Below, in pieces: positions 9,180-15,751 of a DNA stretch of 34,582 bases. The notes under the pieces are model-generated. The model had not been told where the DNA came from and made no database searches. It worked only from the letters and a program-made list of their open reading frames with translations. Source of the stretch: Egibacteraceae bacterium (lineage in GTDB: Bacteria > Actinomycetota > Nitriliruptoria > Euzebyales > Egibacteraceae); NCBI GenBank assembly GCA_040905805.1, contig JBBDQS010000072.1, forward strand, positions 1-34,582, given 5' to 3'. Made by a program: the position numbers and the translations under genes. How positions within the stretch are numbered: position 1 is the stretch's first letter; each line of letters opens with the position of its first letter.

Positions 9180-10247
9180 ATGGACATCCAGGAGCGGGCA
9201 GGGCGAAGGCCACCGGGCCCCAGCCGTCACGTGACCATCCGTGACGGGAAGGCCGGCCTGCCGTACTCCAAGGGGCTCATGGCCACCTCGGTGATGGCGG
9301 CAGGACTGCCGCCGCACCGCGCCTTCGCTGTCGCCGAGACCATCGAGCAGCGCCTGCACGCCGAGTCCCGCACCGACATCTCCACCGCCGAGCTGCGGGA
9401 CCTGGCCGCCGGCGTCCTTGAAGAGGAGGTCGGTCCCCGGTACGCCGAGAACTACCGGCTGTGGCAGCGCGCCCAGGACCGGCCGGTCCCGCTGATCGTG
9501 CTGATCGGGGGTACGACCGGTGTGGGCAAGTCCACGGTCGCGACCACCGTCGCCGGCCGCCTCGGCATCGTGCGCATCGTCTCCACCGACGCGATCCGGG
9601 AGGTCATGCGCGGCATCTTCACCCGGCAGATGATGCCGAGCCTGCACTCGTCGTCGTTCGACGTGAGCAGCACGCTGCCCGACCTGCCCGGCGGGGTCGA
9701 TCCGGTCATCGCCGGGTTCCGCCAGCAGGTACAGGCCGTGTCGGTGGGCGTCAGCCAGGTGATCCGCCGGGCCGTGCTCGAAGGCACCGACCTCGTCGTC
9801 GAGGGCGCGCACCTGGTGCCCGGGGCCCTGCAGCTGCCGGGAACCGACGAGGCGGTCATCGCCCCCATGGTGATCACCGTCGACGACGAGCAGATCCACC
9901 GCAGCCACTTCGTCGCCCGGGCGCAGGACGCGCGGGGCAGGGGGCGTGCCGGGCCGAGGGCTGACCCACCCCAGGGCGCTACCGAGAACCGGTACCTGCA
10001 GCGCCTCGACTCGATCCGGACCGTCCAGGACTACGTGCGCGCGCTCGCGCTCGAGCACGGCGTGCCCGTCGTGCCGAGCTACAGCCTGGACGCCACGGTG
10101 TCCCGGGTGATGGAGCTCGTCGTCTCCGCGACGACGGACTTCCCGAGCCGCCGGACGTCCGATGAGCCGGGCGACAGTGACGGGCCGGCGGCGCAGCGAC
10201 CGACTGTGAACGCACCATCCCCAGGCACGAACCCCCAGGCACGATAG
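9180..10247 (+). CDS. 2-phosphoglycerate kinase
   Basis: Phosphorylates 2-phosphoglycerate to 2,3-diphosphoglycerate, the first committed step to cDPG. The 355 residues comprise an ATP-cone-like N-terminal domain (about 18-100, with VTIRDGKAGLPYSKGLM) and a kinase domain with P-loop GGTTGVGKST (K117), IVRIVSTDAIREVMR, and the helix region MMPSLHSSSF typical of this family. It is longer than the roughly 300-residue archaeal enzyme because of an Arg/Gly/Pro-rich insert after HFVARAQDA and an extended C-terminal tail. ATG 9180 is used; GTG 9177 is immediately adjacent and a later GTG at 9231 would trim a poorly conserved leader. Ten bases separate it from rho. Confidence 0.87.
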   Translation: MDIQERAGRRPPGPSRHVTIRDGKAGLPYSKGLMATSVMAAGLPPHRAFAVAETIEQRLHAESRTDISTAELRDLAAGVLEEEVGPRYAENYRLWQRAQDRPVPLIVLIGGTTGVGKSTVATTVAGRLGIVRIVSTDAIREVMRGIFTRQMMPSLHSSSFDVSSTLPDLPGGVDPVIAGFRQQVQAVSVGVSQVIRRAVLEGTDLVVEGAHLVPGALQLPGTDEAVIAPMVITVDDEQIHRSHFVARAQDARGRGRAGPRADPPQGATENRYLQRLDSIRTVQDYVRALALEHGVPVVPSYSLDATVSRVMELVVSATTDFPSRRTSDEPGDSDGPAAQRPTVNAPSPGTNPQAR

Positions 10248-10257
10248 GAGCACGCCG

Positions 10258-11925
10258 ATGGACCCGAGCGTCCTCGCCACGAAGCCGCTCACCGAGCTGA
10301 AGAGCATCGCCGCGCAACTCGACATGCGTGGCTACCAGCGGCTCAAGAAGGCCGATCTTGTCGACGCCATCATCCGCGCGGCCAACGGTCAGCAGGCCCC
10401 CGGAGGCGAGGGCGGCAACGGCGCCCGCCCCGCCCCGGCTGCCGACGGCCGCGAGGCCGGCGGGGCCGACAACGGTGATGAGGTCCGGACCCGGGTGCGC
10501 ACCCGCACCCGGGAGCGTGACGGTGCCGACGAGCCGGGGCCCGACGGGGATGGCAGCGGTGACCGCGGTGGCCGTGGCGACGACCCACCTGACGCCGAGC
10601 AGCGGGACCGGGAGGCGCGGCAGGACCGCACCGAGCAGCGAGACGACGACGACCAGGGGGACGGCGACGGCCAGAGCCGTCGGCGGCGCAGTCGTCGTGA
10701 ACGACGTCGTGGCAAGAGCGGTCCGACCGGCGGCCAGGCGCCCGCCCAGCAGCCGCAGCAGAAGGGCCGGTCGGACCCTGAGCAGGCCGGGGGCGAGGTC
10801 GGCGAGGTGCGCACCGGCGTGCTCGACATCCTGCCGGAGGGCTACGGGTTCCTGCGCACCACCGGCTACCTGGCCGGCGACAGCGACGTCTACGTCTCCC
10901 AGAGCCAGGTGCGCCGTCACGGCCTGCGCCGTGGTGACGTCGTCGAGGGGCCGATCCGCCAGCAGAAGGCCAGCGACAAGGTGCCGGGCCTGCACCATGT
11001 GCAGTCGGTCAACGGCACGACGCCCGACGACCACGGCAACTTCCCGTCCCGTCCCGAGTTCAAGGACATGACGCCGCTGTTCCCCGACGAGCGGCTGCGC
11101 CTGGAGACCCCCGACGGGCCGATCTCCATGCGGATCGTCGACCTCATGAGCCCCATCGGCAAGGGCCAGCGCGGCCTCGTGGTCTCCCCGCCCAAGGCCG
11201 GTAAGACCACCATCCTGAAGGAGCTCGGGCAGGCGATTGCCCAGAACGACCCGGACTGCCACGTCATGGTGGTGCTGGTCGACGAGCGCCCGGAGGAGGT
11301 CACCGACATGCAGCGGTCGGTGCCGGGGGAGATCATCGCCTCCACGTTCGACCGTCCTGCCGACGACCACACCGCGATCGCCGAGCTGGCCATCGAGCGG
11401 GCCAAGCGGCTCGTCGAGGTGGGCGGCGACGTGGTGATCCTCCTCGACTCGATCACCCGTCTGTCTCGCGCGTACAACCTGGCGGCACCGGCGTCGGGGC
11501 GCATCATGTCCGGCGGCGTGGACTCCACGGCGCTGTACCCGCCGAAGCGCTTCTTCGGCGCTGCCCGCAACATCGAGGGTGGTGGGTCCCTCACGATCAT
11601 CGCGACGGCGCTGATCGAGACCGGCTCCAAGATGGACGAGGTGATCTTCGAGGAGTTCAAGGGCACCGGCAACATGGAGCTGCGCCTCGACCGGCGTCTC
11701 GAGCAGAAGCGCATCTTCCCGGCGATCGACATCGAGGCGAGCGGCACCCGCAAGGAGGAGCTGCTGATCGACAAGGAGGAGCTGATGATCACCTGGAAGC
11801 TCCGCCGCGTCCTGCACGCCCTCGACGGCCCCGCGGCGCTGGAGCTGCTCATCGACAAGATCAAGTCGACGCGCAGCAACAACCAGTTCCTGGTCCAGAT
11901 CCAGAAGTCCAACCTCCACCAGTGA
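10258..11925 (+). CDS. rho: Transcription termination factor Rho
   Basis: Hexameric RNA-dependent ATPase that ends transcription. The 555 residues hold a Rho N-terminal SAP-like helix region (8-40, [24 protein letters not shown]), a long disordered Arg/Asp/Gly-rich insert (about 45-185) of the kind common in actinobacteria, the cold-shock-like RNA-binding domain ([14 protein letters not shown] onward), and the ATPase domain with P-loop SPPKAGKTT (K316), [14 protein letters not shown] and [17 protein letters not shown] 10258 has TAGGAG 10 bases upstream. It follows the 2-phosphoglycerate kinase by 10 bases, so some rho mRNA may come from the cDPG operon. Confidence 0.98.
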   Translation: MDPSVLATKPLTELKSIAAQLDMRGYQRLKKADLVDAIIRAANGQQAPGGEGGNGARPAPAADGREAGGADNGDEVRTRVRTRTRERDGADEPGPDGDGSGDRGGRGDDPPDAEQRDREARQDRTEQRDDDDQGDGDGQSRRRRSRRERRRGKSGPTGGQAPAQQPQQKGRSDPEQAGGEVGEVRTGVLDILPEGYGFLRTTGYLAGDSDVYVSQSQVRRHGLRRGDVVEGPIRQQKASDKVPGLHHVQSVNGTTPDDHGNFPSRPEFKDMTPLFPDERLRLETPDGPISMRIVDLMSPIGKGQRGLVVSPPKAGKTTILKELGQAIAQNDPDCHVMVVLVDERPEEVTDMQRSVPGEIIASTFDRPADDHTAIAELAIERAKRLVEVGGDVVILLDSITRLSRAYNLAAPASGRIMSGGVDSTALYPPKRFFGAARNIEGGGSLTIIATALIETGSKMDEVIFEEFKGTGNMELRLDRRLEQKRIFPAIDIEASGTRKEELLIDKEELMITWKLRRVLHALDGPAALELLIDKIKSTRSNNQFLVQIQKSNLHQ

Positions 11926-11935
11926 TCCGCGGCCG

Positions 11936-11950
11936 GGGCCTGCCAGGCCC
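11936..11950 (+). terminator. Small hairpin after rho
   Basis: GGGCC (11936-11940), a five-base loop, and GGCCC (11946-11950), about 10 bases after the rho stop. There is no T-tract, so it is at most a weak or Rho-assisted terminator. A -10 candidate for rpmE follows 24 bases later. Confidence 0.3.
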
Positions 11951-11973
11951 ACGGCATCGCCACCACCCGCTGG

Positions 11974-11979
11974 TACCAT
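11974..11979 (+). promoter_or_regulatory. Candidate -10 element of rpmE
   Basis: TACCAT fits TANNNT and would give a start near 11986 and a leader of about 34 bases. That leader carries AGGAG at 12006-12010, nine bases before ATG 12020. The same TACCAT hexamer appears upstream of the tRNA-Arg on the minus strand. Confidence 0.4.
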
Positions 11980-12019
11980 CGCGCTTCAGCCTCGTTCTCT
12001 TTTCCAGGAGCACCTCCCC

Positions 12020-12274
12020 ATGAAGTCCGACATCCACCCCGAGTACGTCGAGAGCACCGTGCGGTGCTCCTGCGGCGTCCAGTTCGTGACGCGGGCGACG
12101 GCGCCCGAGATCCGTGTCGAGCTGTGCAGCGAATGCCATCCCTTCTACACCGGCAAGCAGAAGCTGGTGGACACCGGCGGGCGGGTGGAGCGCTACCGCA
12201 AGCGCTTCGAGAAGTCCCAGGCCAAGCAGGCCGAGGCCGCCGACAAGGCCGAGGCCGCCGGCAAGAAGGCCTGA
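12020..12274 (+). CDS. rpmE: 50S ribosomal protein L31 (zinc-binding type)
   Basis: An 84-residue large-subunit protein. It has the zinc-ligand pattern of the C+ form: CSCG early in the protein and [13 protein letters not shown] in the middle, then the [13 protein letters not shown] signature. The C-terminal tail is a lysine/alanine/glutamate-rich extension of about 20 residues. ATG 12020 follows a clear AGGAG. The gene sits in the usual actinobacterial order rho-rpmE-yqhQ-prfA-prmC. Zinc-dependent L31 is often paired with a zinc-free paralogue used in zinc starvation; none is visible here. Confidence 0.97.
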   Translation: MKSDIHPEYVESTVRCSCGVQFVTRATAPEIRVELCSECHPFYTGKQKLVDTGGRVERYRKRFEKSQAKQAEAADKAEAAGKKA

Positions 12275-12281
12275 CGTCGGC

Positions 12282-13343
12282 GTGGGGAAGCAGGCGCCCG
12301 AGAAGGCCGACGAGCACAGCCCGCACTTCTACGGTGGCCAGGCGGTCATCGAGGGTGTGATGATGCGCGGTCAGCACACCTGGGCCGTCGCGGTGCGCCG
12401 CCCGGACGGGGCGATCTACGTGGAGCGCCACCCGGTCAGCGACTTCCCCCAGCGCCACCCCCTGTTCCGCAAGCCGATGTTCCGCGGGATGTACGGGCTG
12501 GTCGATGCCCTCTCGATCGGGACGCGTGCGCTGACCATCTCCGCCAACGAGTCGGTCGACGAGGACGAGCAGCTGTCGGGCAAGGAGATGGGCGGCAGCC
12601 TCATCATGGCCCTGCTGCTGTTCATCGGCGTGTTCATCGTCCTGCCCAACGCCGGGCTGTCCGCGCTGCGGGACGTGTTCGGCAGCGAGTGGGTGTACCA
12701 CGTCGTCGAGAGCGTGGTGCGGGTCATGCTCTTCCTCGGCTACCTCTGGGCCATCTCGCTCGTGTCGGACATCAAGCGGGTGTTCGCCTACCACGGCGCC
12801 GAGCACAAGACCATCGCCGCCTGGGAGCACGACGAGGTGCTCGAACCCCGCGCCGTCGACCGGTACTCCACGCTGCACGTGCGCTGCGGCACCAACTTCC
12901 TGCTCATGCTCATGCTGCTCGCCACCGTCGTGTACAGCCTCGCCGGGGTCCTCGTGCCGCCCGCTGACGACATCGGATGGCTCGGCTACGCCGGATACCA
13001 GATCGCCCTGCGCGTGGTGCTGCTGCCCGTGGTGGCCGGTCTCGCCTACGAGGGACTGCGGCTCGGGGCGGGCAAGGACAACCTCGTGGTTCGCGCCATG
13101 ATGAAGCCCGGGTTGTGGCTCCAGAAGATCACCACCAAGCCACCCGAGGACGACATGATCGAGGTGGCCATCCGCGCCTTCGAGGCCGTCGTCCCCAGCG
13201 CGGACCTCGGCGGTCGGATCTCCCCCGCCTTGACCGCCCCCCTGGTCTGGGGCCCCGACGAGGTCGACGCGGACGCGGCCGGGTGGTCCCCGAGGGCCAC
13301 CGGTGCGCCGGTCGCCCCCGAGGAGCCGACCTCCGGCGGGTAG
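12282..13343 (+). CDS. DUF1385 / YqhQ-like membrane protein
   Basis: A 353-residue protein of the YqhQ family, whose biochemical role is not established. It opens with the family signature GGQAVIEGVMMRG (18-30) and has four likely membrane segments: LIMALLLFIGVFIVL, VVRVMLFLGYLWAISLV, FLLMLMLLATVVYSLAGVL and IALRVVLLPVVAGLA. A loop carries the conserved YHGAEHKTI, whose histidines could bind metal. GTG 12282 is 7 bases after the rpmE stop; the ribosome site is weak, so coupling to rpmE is likely. Position between rpmE and prfA is conserved across Gram-positive bacteria. Confidence 0.9.
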   Translation: MGKQAPEKADEHSPHFYGGQAVIEGVMMRGQHTWAVAVRRPDGAIYVERHPVSDFPQRHPLFRKPMFRGMYGLVDALSIGTRALTISANESVDEDEQLSGKEMGGSLIMALLLFIGVFIVLPNAGLSALRDVFGSEWVYHVVESVVRVMLFLGYLWAISLVSDIKRVFAYHGAEHKTIAAWEHDEVLEPRAVDRYSTLHVRCGTNFLLMLMLLATVVYSLAGVLVPPADDIGWLGYAGYQIALRVVLLPVVAGLAYEGLRLGAGKDNLVVRAMMKPGLWLQKITTKPPEDDMIEVAIRAFEAVVPSADLGGRISPALTAPLVWGPDEVDADAAGWSPRATGAPVAPEEPTSGG

Positions 13344-13394
13344 CTGGTCGCGTGTGAGCTGCCCCGCCGCCCCGCGAACCGCTGGAGGTGCCAC

Positions 13395-14486
13395 GTGACC
13401 GCGACGACCGACCTGGACCACCGCCTCGACGAGATCGAGCGTACCTACCATGAGCTCACCGAGGCCCTCGGCGACCCCGAGGTGCTGGCCGACTCCTCCC
13501 GCTACACCCGCACGGCCAAGCGCCACGCCGAGCTGGCCGAGGTCGTCGAGGTGTACAACGGCTACCGCAGGGCACGCGACGACGCCGCCGCCGCCCGGGA
13601 GCTCGCCCGTGACTCGGGCGCCGAAGACCGTGAGCTGTTTCGCGCCGAGGCCGAGGAGAGCGAGGCCCGGGCGGAGGAGTTCGCCGATCGCCTGCGCTTG
13701 CTGCTCGTGCCCCGCGACCCCCTGGACGACAAGAACGTCATCGTCGAGATCCGCGCGGGTGCCGGCGGCGACGAGGCCGGGCTCTTCGCCGGCGAGCTCT
13801 ACCGCATGTACTCCCGCTACGCCGACCGCCGTGGCTGGAAGGTCGAGGAGCTGTCGACCTCCCCCCAGGGTGTGGGCGGGTTGAAGGAGGCGACCTTCGA
13901 GGTCCGCGGCGACAGCGTCTACTCCCGCCTCAAGCACGAGTCGGGCGTGCACCGGGTGCAGCGGATCCCGGTGACGGAGTCGGGCGGGCGCATCCACACC
14001 TCGACGGCGTCGGTGGCCGTGATGCCCGAGGCCGAGGAGGTCGACGTGACCGTGGACCCGAACGACCTGACCGTGGACGTGTTCCGCTCCTCGGGCCCCG
14101 GGGGGCAGTCCGTCAACACGACCGACTCGGCGGTGCGCATCACGCACCGCCCCACCGGCCTGGTCGTGTCGATGCAGGACCAGAAGTCTCAGCTCCAGAA
14201 CAAGGAGAAGGCCCTGCGGGTCCTGCGGTCCCGTCTGCTGCAGGCGGAGCAGGAGCGGGCCGCCCGGGAGCGTGCCGATGTGCGGTCGGCGCAGATCGGG
14301 ACGGGCGACCGCTCGGAGAAGATCCGCACCTACAACTTCGCGCGCAGCCAGGTGACCGACCACCGGATCGGCCTGACGGTGAACAACCTCGACGACGTGC
14401 TCGAGGGCGACATCAGCGTCATCGTCGAGGCGCTTGCCGAGGAGGAGCAGCGTCGCCGTCTCGCCACGCTCTCCGACGGGTCGTGA
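13395..14486 (+). CDS. prfA: Peptide chain release factor 1
   Basis: Reads UAA and UAG stop codons and triggers peptide release. The 363-residue protein has the N-terminal helical domain, the central REIRAGAGGDEA-type motif (seen as VEIRAGAGGDEAGLFA), the GGQ catalytic loop at 236-238 within SSGPGGQSVNTTDSAVRITH, and the C-terminal RSEKIRTYNFARSQVTDHRIG motif. GTG 13395 follows TGGAGGTG with suitable spacing. prmC, which methylates the glutamine of the GGQ loop (Q238), is the next gene. Confidence 0.97.
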   Translation: MTATTDLDHRLDEIERTYHELTEALGDPEVLADSSRYTRTAKRHAELAEVVEVYNGYRRARDDAAAARELARDSGAEDRELFRAEAEESEARAEEFADRLRLLLVPRDPLDDKNVIVEIRAGAGGDEAGLFAGELYRMYSRYADRRGWKVEELSTSPQGVGGLKEATFEVRGDSVYSRLKHESGVHRVQRIPVTESGGRIHTSTASVAVMPEAEEVDVTVDPNDLTVDVFRSSGPGGQSVNTTDSAVRITHRPTGLVVSMQDQKSQLQNKEKALRVLRSRLLQAEQERAARERADVRSAQIGTGDRSEKIRTYNFARSQVTDHRIGLTVNNLDDVLEGDISVIVEALAEEEQRRRLATLSDGS

Positions 14487-14500
14487 TCGTCGCTGCTGAA

Positions 14501-14573
14501 GGCGGGGGCCGCATCACCTTCCGGCTTGCAGGTCGCTTCGCTCCAGGTCGCCTCCAGGTGATGCGGCCCCGCC
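14501..14573 (+). terminator. Long inverted repeat between prfA and prmC
   Basis: The 19-base arm at 14501-14519 (GGCGGGGGCCGCATCACCT) is matched by its inverse complement at 14556-14573, with one extra G in the left arm, around a 36-base loop. It begins 14 bases after the prfA stop. There is no T-tract, so it could be a Rho-independent-like hairpin, an attenuator or an mRNA-stabilising structure. Confidence 0.5.
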
Positions 14574-14656
14574 TAGGCCACACTGTGGCACCGTCGTGAG
14601 CGTGGCGCTGCGGCCCCGCCTTGATCTGTGCATGTCCCGGTCGTGAGCGTGGCGCT
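14563..14656 (+). repeat. Imperfect 47-bp tandem duplication overlapping the prmC start
   Basis: Two adjacent 47-base units, 14563-14609 and 14610-14656. Both begin GCGGCCCCGCC and end with the same 17-mer GTCGTGAGCGTGGCGCT, while the central 19 bases differ. The second unit contains the prmC start; the first carries a copy of the same GTGAGCGTGGCGCTGCGG coding start that runs into a stop in its own frame. Confidence 0.75.
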
Positions 14657-15512
14657 GCGGGTCGTGCTCGGGGAGTTGGAGACCCTGCTGGCCTCGGCGG
14701 GGGTGGTGACACCCGAGGTCGATGCGCAGCTGCTCGTGCGCAGCGTCACCGGACTCAGCCGGGCGGAGCTCCTCACGGCCGCCAACCTCGAGCTGGGGGC
14801 TGAGCAGGTGGGGGTTTTGCGGGGGATGGGGGAGAGGCGGGCCGAGCGGGAGCCCTTGCAGCTGATCCTCGGGTCGGTGGGGTTCCGGTACCTGGAGGTG
14901 GTGGTGCGTCCCGGGGTGTTCGTGCCCCGGCCGGAGACCGAGGTGCTGGCCGGGGAGGCGGTCGCGCGGGTGCCCGTGGGCGGGGTCGTGGTCGAGCCGT
15001 GCACCGGGACCGGTGCCATCGCCTGCGCGGTCGCGTCCGAGGCGCACCCGGGTACGGTCGTGGCCACGGATCTGTCGCGGGCTGCCGCGGACCTGGCCCG
15101 GTACAACGCCACCCGGTGTGGGGTGGGCGTCACGGTGCTGCGGGGGGACCTGCTGGCGCCGGTCGACCCGGGGCTGCGCGGGCGGGTCGACGTGCTCGTC
15201 TCGAACCCGCCCTACGTGGCCGAGTCCGAGCTCGCAGGCCTGGAGCCGGAGGTCGTCGAGTGGGACCCGCGGTCGGCGCTGGTCGCCGGTCCCAGCGGTC
15301 ACGAGGTGAGCGACCGGTTGATCGCCGCCGCGGGGGAGTGGCTCACGCCGGGGGGCTGGTTGCTGCTGGAGGTCGACGAGCGCCGGGCAGCGGCCACTGC
15401 GGCCCGCGCGGCCGCAGCTGGGTTGACGGAGTCGGGCACCGTGGCGGACCTGGCCGGACGCGACCGCGTGGTCGTCGCCCGCCGCCCGCGCCCTCACGTG
15501 GGGAAGCGGTAG
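14643..15512 (+). CDS. prmC: Peptide chain release factor N5-glutamine methyltransferase
   Basis: SAM-dependent methyltransferase that modifies the GGQ glutamine of release factors. From GTG 14643 it has 289 residues: an N-terminal helical recognition domain, PLQLILGSVGFRYLEV, VFVPRPETEVL, the SAM loop EPCTGTGAIACAVA, and the catalytic NPPY motif at 188-191. An in-frame GTG at 14628 is possible; I prefer 14643 because the coding sequence resembles the duplicated copy from that codon onward, but neither has a good ribosome site. It follows prfA, its substrate gene, across a 156-base gap holding a long hairpin and a tandem duplication. Confidence 0.93.
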   Translation: MSVALRVVLGELETLLASAGVVTPEVDAQLLVRSVTGLSRAELLTAANLELGAEQVGVLRGMGERRAEREPLQLILGSVGFRYLEVVVRPGVFVPRPETEVLAGEAVARVPVGGVVVEPCTGTGAIACAVASEAHPGTVVATDLSRAAADLARYNATRCGVGVTVLRGDLLAPVDPGLRGRVDVLVSNPPYVAESELAGLEPEVVEWDPRSALVAGPSGHEVSDRLIAAAGEWLTPGGWLLLEVDERRAAATAARAAAAGLTESGTVADLAGRDRVVVARRPRPHVGKR

Positions 15513-15588
15513 CGCCCCCATCACGCTCGAGCTGACGGCCGGCGACACGCTGGCGGGCGGGGTGGACGCAGCCGCAACCACAAGGACC

Positions 15589-15617
15589 TTGCCCAGTGGA
15601 TGTTGGTCCCCTATAGT
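15589..15617 (+). promoter_or_regulatory. Sigma-70-type promoter of the SLH/FN3 surface protein
   Basis: TTGCCC at 15589-15594 and TATAGT at 15612-15617 are separated by 17 bases (4/6 and 5/6 matches to consensus). This is the best housekeeping-type promoter in the window. Transcription would start near 15624, leaving a leader of about 128 bases. Confidence 0.7.
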
Positions 15618-15622
15618 GGCAA

Positions 15623-15738
15623 GCGCCTTGAGCGGTGGGACGCAATCAGGGCGCGATACATCTGCAGCCGGGTGGTCGCCGCCACCCGGATCGCGGGCGG
15701 AGCGGGGCCACTTCCTGCTTCGTGACACGTCACCGAAG
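15623..15738 (+). ncRNA. Highly structured 5' leader of the surface-protein mRNA
   Basis: Three hairpins lie in the leader. H1: GCGCCTTGA (15623-15631) pairs with TCAGGGCGC (15646-15654), with a possible inner GCG/CGC helix. H2: CCGGGTGG (15668-15675) with CCACCCGG (15682-15689). H3: CTTC-GTGAC (15718-15726) with GTCAC-C-GAAG (15729-15738), just before the GGGAGG ribosome site. It is not a riboswitch I recognise. It may be a cis-regulatory or stabilising leader. Confidence 0.45.
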
Positions 15739-15751
15739 CGGGAGGCTCACC

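Noticed and set aside
9925-9990. Frameshift in the 2-phosphoglycerate kinase
   Set aside because: The Arg/Gly/Pro-rich stretch looks out of register, but the frame is continuous and resumes family-like sequence (RYLQRLDSIRTVQDYV). An insertion explains it better.
10917-14363. A 1148-residue open frame on the minus strand across rho, rpmE, yqhQ and prfA
   Set aside because: It is antisense to four well-recognised genes. Such long antisense frames are expected in very GC-rich DNA, and the translation is compositionally biased (H, G, R, V-rich) with no recognisable motif.
15623-15738. Cyclic di-GMP (GEMM-I) riboswitch in the surface-protein leader
   Set aside because: GGTGGGACGCAA resembles part of the GEMM core, but the expected GGGCAAACC upstream segment, the GCCUCCGGCC segment and the second helix are missing. 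Kept only as an unassigned structured leader.
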